Assembly (NCBI GenBank): GCA_963542015.1 | Contig: CAUTUX010000022.1 | Location: 1-17,360 of the forward strand | Source: CAUTUX01 sp963542015 | Lineage (GTDB): Bacteria > Bacillota > Clostridia > Christensenellales > CAG-917 | DNA length: 17,360 nt | Direction: 5' to 3' | Shown: piece after piece, positions 7,085 to 15,600 of the stretch | Numbering within the stretch: position 1 is the stretch's first letter | How the letters are laid out: each line of letters starts with the position of its first letter | Translations under genes and position numbers: made by a program | The notes under the pieces: model-generated | Told to the model about the DNA's origin: nothing | Databases searched by the model: none | Seen by the model: only the letters and a program-made list of their open reading frames with translations

Positions 7085-8107
7085 ATGGTAAAGAAAATTA
7101 GAATTTTATTAATTTCAATATTAGTGTTTTTTGCAGTTGGTATCTTCGCAGGATGCACAAAGACTATTAATGGGAAAGTAAAGGCAGTATCAACAACTAG
7201 TATGCTTACAGATCTCGTCAAACAAATTGGTGGAGATAAAGTTAAAGTAACAGGTTTGATGGGAGCAAATGTTGATGCACATGAGTTTGAATTAACAGCA
7301 AAACATCAAAAAGCTGTTAAAAAGGCAAATGTAGTTTTTTCATCAGGATTGCAACTTGAGGGCAAGGCAATTGATGTATTAAAAAATATAACAGTAAAGA
7401 ATAAAGGCAAATTTTATGCAGTTGGGGATGAATTAAAAAAGACACTTGGCATATCCGAAAAAGGCTTTATTAAATCCGAAGAAGGTCACGAACACCATCA
7501 TGAGCATGACCATGAAGATGAGCATCATCACGAGCATGAGGGTCATGAAGAACATCACCGTCATGGAGATATTGATCCACATTTTTGGCATGATATTAAT
7601 TTGTGGAAAGAGGCAGCGAAGTTTGTTACATCAAAATTAAGTGAAATAGATTCAAAAAATACAAAAATATATGAAAAGAATAGAGATTCATATATTGAGA
7701 AACTTGATAATCTTCAAAAGGAATTAAATGAAAAAGTCGCAAAAGTGTCAGAAGCAGAAAGAGTTGCAATAACCCAACATGATGCATTTGCATACTTAAG
7801 CAGAGCATTTAAAATAAATATGATACACATTCAAGGCATATCAACATTGGCAGAAGCCACACCAGAGCATGTACAAAAAGTTGCAAAGCTTGCTAAGGAA
7901 AGAAATGCAAAAGCAATATTTGCAGAAGCATCAACAAATAATAAAGGAATTGATTCAGTTATAGCGGCAGCAAAGTCGATGGGGCATGATTTAAAGAAAG
8001 GCGGAAATTTGTTCGCAGATTCATTAGGAACAGCAGAAGAAGGTGCGAGCACATATATTGATATGATGAGAAAAAATATAAATACTATTTTGGAAGCAAT
8101 TAAATAA
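7085..8107 (+). CDS. troA: Zinc/manganese ABC importer substrate-binding lipoprotein (cluster A-I)
   Basis: A 340-residue solute-binding lipoprotein that captures metal outside the membrane and delivers it to the permease encoded downstream. The signal peptide ends in lipobox FAGC (Cys24). The expected ligands are His66 (DAHEFE), His166 (DPHFWHD), His232 (TQHDAF) and Asp312 (FADSLG). The 80-residue gap between the last two matches TroA His199-Asp279; His rather than Glu at the third site favours TroA/ZnuA over PsaA/MntA. Residues 135-160 form a loop with 14 His among Glu/Asp, as in ZnuA and AdcA, thought to bind zinc. Start ATG 7085 follows AAGAGGAG (7072-7079). Its stop overlaps the ATPase start by one base. 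Zinc is the likelier substrate; znuA would be an equally fair name. Confidence 0.93.
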   Translation: MVKKIRILLISILVFFAVGIFAGCTKTINGKVKAVSTTSMLTDLVKQIGGDKVKVTGLMGANVDAHEFELTAKHQKAVKKANVVFSSGLQLEGKAIDVLKNITVKNKGKFYAVGDELKKTLGISEKGFIKSEEGHEHHHEHDHEDEHHHEHEGHEEHHRHGDIDPHFWHDINLWKEAAKFVTSKLSEIDSKNTKIYEKNRDSYIEKLDNLQKELNEKVAKVSEAERVAITQHDAFAYLSRAFKINMIHIQGISTLAEATPEHVQKVAKLAKERNAKAIFAEASTNNKGIDSVIAAAKSMGHDLKKGGNLFADSLGTAEEGASTYIDMMRKNINTILEAIK

Positions 8108-8811
8108 TGAATAATGCTATATGCATAGAGGAATTAAGTGTTGCATATGATTTGAGGCCTGTTTTATGGGATATCCATCTTGATGTGCCAGAAGGTGCTT
8201 TTATGGCTATTATTGGACCGAATGGAGCAGGAAAAACCACATTACTTAAGTCAATAGTTGGGATACTTAAACCAGTATGTGGTCGTATCCTTATAAATGG
8301 TGAAAGTAACAAGAAAAACAAGAAAAAATGTGCATATGTACCACAAAAAGGGGAAGTTGACTGGAATTTTCCAGCCACAGTTTTTGATACCGTTTTAATG
8401 GGTACATATGGAGATTTGGGACTCATACGAAGACCAGGAAAAGTTCAAAAAGAAAAAACGATAAAGGCTCTTGAGAAAGTTGGAATGTTGGAGTATAAGG
8501 ATAGACAGATATCACAATTATCAGGTGGACAACAACAAAGAGTCTTTATAGCCCGTGCATTAGTTATGAATGCCGATATATATCTTTTAGATGAACCATT
8601 TCAAGGAATAGATAAAAAGACAGAAGAAGCAATGGCAGATTTGTTAAAAGGGTTGTGTGCCGAAGGCAAGACAGTGTTGGCAGTGCATCACGATTTAGCA
8701 ACAGTTAAGAAGTATTTTTCACATGTAACTTTGTTGAATTTAAAGGTTATAGCCAGCGGAGAAGTGGATAAAGTATATACCGAAGAAAATATAGAGAAAA
8801 CATATGCATAG
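8107..8811 (+). CDS. troB: Metal ABC importer ATPase
   Basis: A 234-residue ATP-binding subunit that powers metal import, docked to the permeases on the cytoplasmic side. Walker A is G37PNGAGKT44, the Q-loop is Gln80 (VPQKGEVDWNFP, typical of zinc/manganese importers), the signature LSGGQQQR is 138-145, Walker B is YLLDEP (159-164) and the switch His is His195 (AVHHDL). All catalytic residues are intact and length is usual. It overlaps the upstream gene by 1 base and the downstream permease by 8, indicating translational coupling. Confidence 0.95.
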   Translation: MNNAICIEELSVAYDLRPVLWDIHLDVPEGAFMAIIGPNGAGKTTLLKSIVGILKPVCGRILINGESNKKNKKKCAYVPQKGEVDWNFPATVFDTVLMGTYGDLGLIRRPGKVQKEKTIKALEKVGMLEYKDRQISQLSGGQQQRVFIARALVMNADIYLLDEPFQGIDKKTEEAMADLLKGLCAEGKTVLAVHHDLATVKKYFSHVTLLNLKVIASGEVDKVYTEENIEKTYA

Positions 8812-9883
8812 TTTAATTTTCATGTCAGCAGTTAGAAATAATACATGGATAGGAAATAATTATGTTTTTATACTTGTCATGGTTGGAGCAGCCCTTTTAG
8901 GGTTATTAAGCGGTTCATTTGGAGTTATAGCAGTTTTAAGAAAAGAATCACTAATGAGTGAAGGAATCGCACATGCAACATTACCAGGTGTTTTGATTGC
9001 TTTCATGATTTTTAAAAAGAAAATATTAATCTTATTGTTACTTGGAGCAGTTATATCTGGAGCAATAATGATTTTAATATTTAGATTAATAAAGAAGTAT
9101 ACAAAGTTAAAAAAGACAACAATATTAGCCACGTTACTTGCTGGATTCTTTGGATTTGGGCAGGTGCTTATAAGCATAATAAATGATAAAGGAATGGGAG
9201 CAAGATCTGGACTTGAAGAATATATATTTGGACAATTAGCGTATATATCCAAGGCAGATGTATATACCATTCTCGGGGTAGGCATTGTTGTATTTATTTT
9301 GCTTATTTTGTTTAAAAAGGAGATTGTTTTGCAAACTTTCGATCCAGTATTTTTTGCATCACTTGGGCATAAGAATATCGGGATAGATATACTGATATCA
9401 CTAATTTTAATAGTATGTACAGTTTTTGGGATACAGGCAGTTGGTATTATCCCAGTTTGTGCTTTATTGGTTATTCCAGCATTTGTTTCAAGACAGTGGA
9501 GTAGCCGATATACAGTTAACTTCATAATCGCAGGGATTATAGGGATGATGTCTGGAGTTATAGGAAGCATTATTTCACATTATGCAGTTAACTTTCCACC
9601 AGGACCAGCAATCGTCATATTTCTTGCGGGACTTGGAATAATATCAATGCTTTTTTCTCCAAAACAAGGAATAGCGGTGCAAGGGATACTTAATGGTATA
9701 AATAAGCAATTTATAAAGAAATATCATTATTTAATACATGTTTATTCAACAAATGAAGTATACGACATTGATTTAAATACAAAGAAGCTTTTATTAAAGA
9801 AAAAATATATAAATGAAGATGGTTCGTTGACGGATTTAGGTATGAAAAAAGCAGATAAAGTATTTAAAAGTGGAGTTAGATAG
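8804..9883 (+). CDS. troC: Metal ABC importer permease with C-terminal extension (first)
   Basis: A 359-residue ABC-3 family permease with about eight membrane segments in residues ~20-285. Family marks include ESLMSEGIAHATLPGV near the N-terminus and SRQWSSRY. Residues ~295-359 are an added hydrophilic tail (HVYSTNEVYDIDLNTKKLLL, then DGSLTDLGMKKADKV) that resembles the end of a winged-helix unit; LTDLGxxxA is frequent in DtxR/MntR-type domains. ATG 8804 overlaps the ATPase gene; an internal ATG at 8822 is an alternative. The next permease starts directly after this stop. Core function is certain; the tail's role is unknown. Confidence 0.9.
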   Translation: MHSLIFMSAVRNNTWIGNNYVFILVMVGAALLGLLSGSFGVIAVLRKESLMSEGIAHATLPGVLIAFMIFKKKILILLLLGAVISGAIMILIFRLIKKYTKLKKTTILATLLAGFFGFGQVLISIINDKGMGARSGLEEYIFGQLAYISKADVYTILGVGIVVFILLILFKKEIVLQTFDPVFFASLGHKNIGIDILISLILIVCTVFGIQAVGIIPVCALLVIPAFVSRQWSSRYTVNFIIAGIIGMMSGVIGSIISHYAVNFPPGPAIVIFLAGLGIISMLFSPKQGIAVQGILNGINKQFIKKYHYLIHVYSTNEVYDIDLNTKKLLLKKKYINEDGSLTDLGMKKADKVFKSGVR

Positions 9884-10984
9884 ATGGATATAGCGTCAAT
9901 ATCATTGTTGTTAATAACGGCAGTATCTTGTGCACTTATAGGGATATTTATAGTATCCGCAAATTTATCTATGATTGTTGAAGTTATTTCACATAGCGTT
10001 TTGCTTGGAATTGTTCTAGTTTATTTGGTTTCTAAAAAAATAAATCCAGCATACATAATGTTTGGAGCAATTTTATCAGCATTTATAGTTTCAGTTTTTG
10101 TACATGAAATTTCAAAAATAAAATTTATATCAAAAGATTTGGCAATGGGAGTGGTTCTTCCGTTACTTTTCAGTATAGCCATAGTGATAATATCGGGACC
10201 ACTTAGAAACACAAGAATATCAAAACAGATGGTTTTGGCAGGAAATCTTGCGGTTGCAGTGTATGCACATTTAATTAATGGGGTGTTTCCAACAGCAATA
10301 TTGATAAATGGTGGGGTGTTGTTGCTTAATATAATATTCATTAGTTTGTTTTTTAAGGAACTAAAATTAACATCATTTGATAGGAATTTTGCAAAAACAA
10401 TTAATATGCATCCAAATGTACTTTTTTATTTGCTAATAATAAATGTTTCCCTTACAGCAGTGACTTCATTTGAATCAGTTGGCTCGATATTGGTATCGGC
10501 GTTGATGGTTATTCCAGCAGCCATAGCGTTGCAATATACTAATAATTTTCGGAAGTTGATATTTATAACAGTGATAGTATCGATTGTGTGTGGATTTGTT
10601 GGGTATGTGATAGCCGATTTTGGTAACTTAAGTTACTCAGGAACGATATCAACAATACTTCTTCTTGGACTTGTTGGTACTATAGTTTTTCATCCAAAAA
10701 ATGGAGTTGTATTTAAGATTGTTAAGAGAAGAGAAAGACTGAAGGAATATAAATGTGTGGCATTATTGATATGTATATCTCATGATAAAGATAAAAGTAT
10801 TACAGATGTGGCAACATCATTAAATTGGGATGAGGGGTATACTTCAAAGCAATATTTATATGCGACCAATAGGAAGTATTTGACGCAAAATAACATAGAT
10901 GGAAACAGCAGTGAGGGGTGCGGTGAGGGGTATGTTATCACGGATAAGGGGTATGCTTTTATCAAAACATTTTTCGAAAAGTGA
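9884..10984 (+). CDS. troD: Metal ABC importer permease with C-terminal extension (second)
   Basis: A 366-residue ABC-3 permease, presumably pairing with the first to form a heterodimeric channel as in TroCD. Membrane core is residues ~1-268; MIVEVISHSVLLGIV corresponds to ESLMSEGIAHATLPGV in the first permease. Residues ~280-366 are cytoplasmic. This tail contains ALLICISHDKDKSITDVA, a segment like a helix-turn-helix, and ends GYVITDKGYAFIKTFFEK, the usual final strand and helix of a winged helix. T. pallidum TroD is similarly long by my recollection. The start codon abuts the previous stop (TAGATG), with TGGAG a few bases upstream. Last gene of the operon. Confidence 0.9.
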   Translation: MDIASISLLLITAVSCALIGIFIVSANLSMIVEVISHSVLLGIVLVYLVSKKINPAYIMFGAILSAFIVSVFVHEISKIKFISKDLAMGVVLPLLFSIAIVIISGPLRNTRISKQMVLAGNLAVAVYAHLINGVFPTAILINGGVLLLNIIFISLFFKELKLTSFDRNFAKTINMHPNVLFYLLIINVSLTAVTSFESVGSILVSALMVIPAAIALQYTNNFRKLIFITVIVSIVCGFVGYVIADFGNLSYSGTISTILLLGLVGTIVFHPKNGVVFKIVKRRERLKEYKCVALLICISHDKDKSITDVATSLNWDEGYTSKQYLYATNRKYLTQNNIDGNSSEGCGEGYVITDKGYAFIKTFFEK

Positions 10985-11008
10985 GTATGAATTGAGAAGA
11001 TATGTTTG

Positions 11009-11059
11009 TATGCTTTTCGGTGCATGGCGCTTCGCATAAAAACAGTGCCTCCGAGCATA
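11009..11059 (+). terminator. Imperfect hairpin after the importer operon
   Basis: TATGCT (11009-11014) pairs with AGCATA (11054-11059). Inside, CGG pairs with CCG across a TTT bulge, then GCA with TGC, with a loop of about 20 bases that has its own small GCG/CGC stem. It starts 25 bases after the permease stop. No T run follows, so it may be a 3'-end stabiliser rather than an intrinsic terminator. Confidence 0.35.
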
Positions 11060-11130
11060 TAATTGTTAAAATAGTTGAAAAGCCTCGGGATAATCTCTTT
11101 TAAAGGGTTTAAAATCCATTAAAAGGACTC

Positions 11131-11145
11131 AAAAAAAAAAAAAAA
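11131..11145. repeat. Run of 15 A
   Basis: An uninterrupted A15 tract lies in the intergenic space, 68 bases before the tail-anchored protein gene. Such tracts bend DNA, can act as promoter upstream elements and change length by slippage. No clear -35/-10 pair was found just downstream. Confidence 0.8.
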
Positions 11146-11166
11146 TAGCTTATCATGAAAATAACT

Positions 11167-11191
11167 ACTTGTCGTCTAAATTGCGACAAGT
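11167..11191 (+). promoter_or_regulatory. Leader hairpin before the tail-anchored protein gene
   Basis: ACTTGTCG (11167-11174) and CGACAAGT (11184-11191) form a perfect 8-bp stem with a 9-base loop. CTGTCTATTTT follows, then the AAGGAG ribosome site (11203-11208) and ATG 11214. It may be a weak terminator or attenuator, or a stabilising 5' leader structure. Confidence 0.5.
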
Positions 11192-11213
11192 CTGTCTATT
11201 TTAAGGAGAGCTT

Positions 11214-12596
11214 ATGGGTAAAGCACTAACAACAGGCGAGTTTTTAGAAAAGATGCTGGTTGTCGAGCCAGTCACTATTGCAAATTTCTTCCAAACGGAA
11301 AATATGACATTCCCAAAGAAGATAAAAATGGACATAATGAAGAATGCATTGAGAGCTTATGTTGTTAAAACGAGGAAGGAGTGCCTTACTCTTGATAGCA
11401 GAAAAAACTACAGACTCTTGTGGTTCAACACCTTTACTGAATTCCAACTTGAAATGTTATTAGATGAAGTTGTGTCAAATGATGAGATACAAATGGACTT
11501 CATCAAAAAACTTTATTTAAAAATATTAATCCAATTGAAAATCGAAGCAATGCCATTGTTGAAAAAATTTGTTGAGTATCTCGATACACAAGAAACAATG
11601 ATGGAAGGAACAAAGATTGTTGCGAGTGATGTAAATACAGCATTCAGAGGAATATTTGTTGAAGCTGAAAATGAATTTGAGGGTGTACCTTTAGAAAATT
11701 TCAGAGCAATTATACATAACAGTGCAACCCAAGAAGACATGAATTATTTGGGAAATAAATATGGAATTGTTATTCCTAAGAAGTTCAGTGGAGATTATGT
11801 AAAGGATTATGTAATGCATAAGCTCAAAAATAAAGGACTTCTAACAGACGAACTTAAAGAAAGACTTGAGAATGCCAAATCAACGGAAGCAAGAAAGATA
11901 GCTGTTGAGAATGGGATTAAGAATGTAATCACATTGAATAAAAAAGAAACAATTGAATATATTCTTGAAAGAGTATTGCCAGATTATAAGGAACCAGAAA
12001 ATGATTCTGTATATGAAATGACAATACCAATAAATCCAGATGAAGAAAAATATTCCACTTTGTTACTTCAATATGAGCAGATGGGTGGAGATATAAAAGT
12101 TTTAAGAGAGGCATTAAACGATTTGAGTGGAAATGACAAGTCAGATGCTGAAGAAAAACTAAGACAGAAAGAAGCCGAGCTTGAAGAAACGAGAGCACAG
12201 CTTGATGATATAACGAAAAAGTTTTCAGTTTTGGAATTAAGAAGTGGTACAGAACTTGATAACAAGATATATGGAGACTTTAACCAGGCAGCTGCAAATG
12301 GAGGATATAGCGAAAGTGATTTAAATTCACAACAGCCAGCTCCAAATATGAACGCAACGCCACAAGCCAGTCAGAATGCATTGGTATTAAAGGATGACAA
12401 TTTTGACGATCTTATGAATGACGGAAATCTACCAGGATTTTTCAATAACGATGCGGATGATGAAGCAGGATTTCTTGATAAGATCAAATCAATGGCATCG
12501 TTTTCAGGTTATTCAATTTTAATTATATTAATTCACATTTTAATTATGTTAGGAATCGGAGTAGGAGTATTTTTAATCCTCTACGCCGCAATTTGA
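11214..12596 (+). CDS. Tail-anchored coiled-coil protein of unknown function
   Basis: A 460-residue protein I do not recognise. There is no signal peptide. A largely helical, charged N-terminal region (1-290) is followed by a predicted coiled coil at ~305-350 (AEEKLRQKEAELEETRAQLD). Next comes a disordered Gln/Asn/Pro/Asp-rich stretch (~370-420), and a single membrane helix at ~434-458 ends the protein, so the bulk should face the cytoplasm. The start follows a strong AAGGAG site 5 bases upstream. The giant exported protein gene begins 39 bases after its TGA stop, so the two are probably co-transcribed. It might organise or help deploy the giant protein at the membrane; that is inference from context only. 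Confidence 0.85.
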   Translation: MGKALTTGEFLEKMLVVEPVTIANFFQTENMTFPKKIKMDIMKNALRAYVVKTRKECLTLDSRKNYRLLWFNTFTEFQLEMLLDEVVSNDEIQMDFIKKLYLKILIQLKIEAMPLLKKFVEYLDTQETMMEGTKIVASDVNTAFRGIFVEAENEFEGVPLENFRAIIHNSATQEDMNYLGNKYGIVIPKKFSGDYVKDYVMHKLKNKGLLTDELKERLENAKSTEARKIAVENGIKNVITLNKKETIEYILERVLPDYKEPENDSVYEMTIPINPDEEKYSTLLLQYEQMGGDIKVLREALNDLSGNDKSDAEEKLRQKEAELEETRAQLDDITKKFSVLELRSGTELDNKIYGDFNQAAANGGYSESDLNSQQPAPNMNATPQASQNALVLKDDNFDDLMNDGNLPGFFNNDADDEAGFLDKIKSMASFSGYSILIILIHILIMLGIGVGVFLILYAAI

Positions 12597-12635
12597 TATG
12601 GGAAAAAATAATAAGGAAGTATACAAGGAGTATTT

Positions 12636-15600
12636 ATGAAAATAGTACCAAGGAAAACTTATAAAAGAATTATGTCAATAGTTTTGGCATGTATTGTTGC
12701 TGTCGCTATCGGATTAGGAATAGGGACTGCGGTTGTTGGTTTAAAACCAAGTCTTAATCTTGTCAAAACAGAGTTCGGGACATTAAATATGAAAGATATG
12801 ACCTTTACGCCAAATTTTGATGATTTTGATATGAAAGATGTAGGCGTTGAAGGAAGATCTAATTATGGTCTGTATTATAAAGAGCTTTTTAGGAATGCAG
12901 ACAGATCACTTAGACGGTATATTTTGGAAGCAGGTTCTCAAAAAGATTCTCTAAAGAAAGATGAGGACTTTTTTGAATTATCTTCAAAGACAAAAACTAT
13001 AAAGTTACATGTCAAACAGAAGAAAACATTTAAATCAAAATATAAGACAGTTGAATTCACCGTAAAGTGGGACAATATTGCATTTGGAAGAAATGAAAAA
13101 GGTGAAGAAATACAGGCAATTAAAAAAGATAGATTCAAAGAGCCTGAATATAGAAAATTTAGCAAACTTGAAGAAGCATTAAAGATCAGACATGACAAAG
13201 GACATCTTAAATATGTTACTTTAAATGATCATGATTTGGCTGTTTCTGGCGATGTTCCATTTATTGCCAAAGCAGGCAAAATTGAAATGGATGATGAAAA
13301 GAAAGATAAGGAATATCATGAACTAATTGATGGTTTGAAAGAATATACTTTATATCCAAAAGAAGTAAAGGAAGCAATAAAGGATCAATATCCAGTACGT
13401 GTATATACTGATGATGGAAACAACAAAACATTAAGACGTTTCAAAATGGTACGTAAAAACAGTGAATATCAGATTCCAAAAGAGCTATTTGATGTATGTG
13501 AAACATGGTATTCAAAGAGTAACTCAAGTCCTGTTGATTATGACAGTGCAAAAAAATTACAGGGTGAAAATAAAGGAAAGGTTAAAGTTGATTCAGTTTT
13601 ATATATATATGGTATTGAACACGAATTGACTGATACAACATTTAATATTAGATATGAATTTGAAACACAGGATAGCGAATATGCAACACAGACATTTGCA
13701 CAATTAAAGAAATCAAATTTCAAAAAATATATTAAAAAGAATGCACAGACAAGTGTCCGTGGATACGATATCATGAGCGATGAAGAGTTAGATCAGCTTA
13801 TTGAACCAGTTAATGAGAAGTATAAGAATAAGAAAATAGGCTATACATTAAGTGAAATTGTTATTAAAGACGAAAACGGTCAGAATATTGAAAGAGAAAA
13901 ATCTACAGATGCAGAATTTATACATAATGAAGCAAAAGAGTATAATGTTACATTTAGATATAAGAGAAATATAATTTCAGTAGATTTCAGAGACTATAAT
14001 GGTGATGCAATTGATGATTCAATGTTAGCAAGTCTTGGAATTCGTGATCAGAAGACAAATCCATATAAGTTTGGTGATAAGCTTATGGTAAAACCACTTG
14101 ATATCAGTGGCAAAGTATTCGATTATTGGGAATTAAAGAGTGGAGATCAGATAAAGAAAGTTGAGAATGGTTGGGTAACACTTGATGAAAATGTTCTGCA
14201 GGAAAAATCAGCAACATTTAAAGCAATCGAGAGTGAATCTGGTAAGAAACCTATATTGATGGTAGATTACAAAACTCAAGATGTTGACGGAACATATATA
14301 GATGCTGAGGATAATGGATATCAAAGAACAATAACAAAGTTACCATCAAGTGCACCAATTTCACCAGATGATTCACCGTACATTAAGAAAGATGCTCCAA
14401 ATAAAGCTTACAGAGGCTATGAGATCTATGATGTAAAGTCAGGGAATAAGATAACTGGAGAAATTCCTGTTGATAAGAATAGTTATACACATATAGAAGT
14501 ACGTTTTAAAAGAAAGAGTACAACAGTACAGTTCAAGAAAAATGAACCAGACACTGTTGTGGATGATAGCAAATTTAATGAAAAATTCATGACAACTGAG
14601 TTTAAGATGTACTATGGAGCAAAATTTAGTGAGGAAATATTATCTAAAAATGTTCCAGAAGGACAGAGAATAGAACAGGGTGGTGTTGATTATAAACTTA
14701 TTAAGTGGCAGATAAAGGATTCGAATGGTGATTATATAGATTTTGATCTTAAGACTTATAAGAATGAACCATCTGCTGGAAAGGAATTGATATCATCTTT
14801 GGATATATATGCAGTTTGGGAGACTATAGCGAATGTTAATCTTAAAATTAAATTGGCAGATACTAAAGGAACAACATACGCAACAGATAGCACGAACCCT
14901 GCGGTTGAAGAAAAACTTAGATTCGAAGGAATGAAAGTTGGAGACAGATTAGTTATTGGTAGCAAAGTATTCAAAGATAAGGTAAGAGATAAGATTAATC
15001 AGATACTCCATGGTAGAAGTATTGATGTTCCAGTTGATGAGATATTTGATTTAGAAAAACTTAACGCTACTGGTTCTGAATCCGGAGGAACTGCATTATA
15101 TACATTAAAGAAAACTAATAATATCTTCGATATTGAAGTAGATAGAAAATATTGTGTTGCTACAGTTCGCTACAATTTTGATTATCAAGGTGATAATGAA
15201 GCACAAAACGAACGTTTACATGACAATTTAAGCATCTTAAATGGAGATACTACAGTAACTGGAAAGGAAAGAGAAGGATTGGGATTATTGCAATATAGAT
15301 TGCCACAGATTGATTCTAAAATTGTAAAAGTATATCGAAATGATGCAGGTAAATATAACTTTGATCTTACAGATGCTACATATGCAAAGAAAGAATTTAA
15401 TGGGTTAAAGGTAGCATATCAACCAGCAAGTGAAACTTATGCATCAGCACACTATGTTTTGAATAAGATTTTAATTGCAAATAAGGAAGTAGCATATAGT
15501 AATAGTGCTAATATACCAACAACTGCTGAGACAATAAATATTGAATACACTTATAAACCAAATACATTTACATTAAATATTAAGAAAGGAACAGATGGTG

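Noticed and set aside
8860..9570. 236-codon minus-strand open frame
   Set aside because: It is antisense to the first permease; its Pro/Ile/Ser-rich residues mirror membrane codons, and no start signals or family motifs are seen.
12678..12692. Lipobox-like VLAC at Cys19 of the giant protein
   Set aside because: Only about six hydrophobic residues precede the Cys and the hydrophobic helix continues well past it, unlike a lipoprotein signal.
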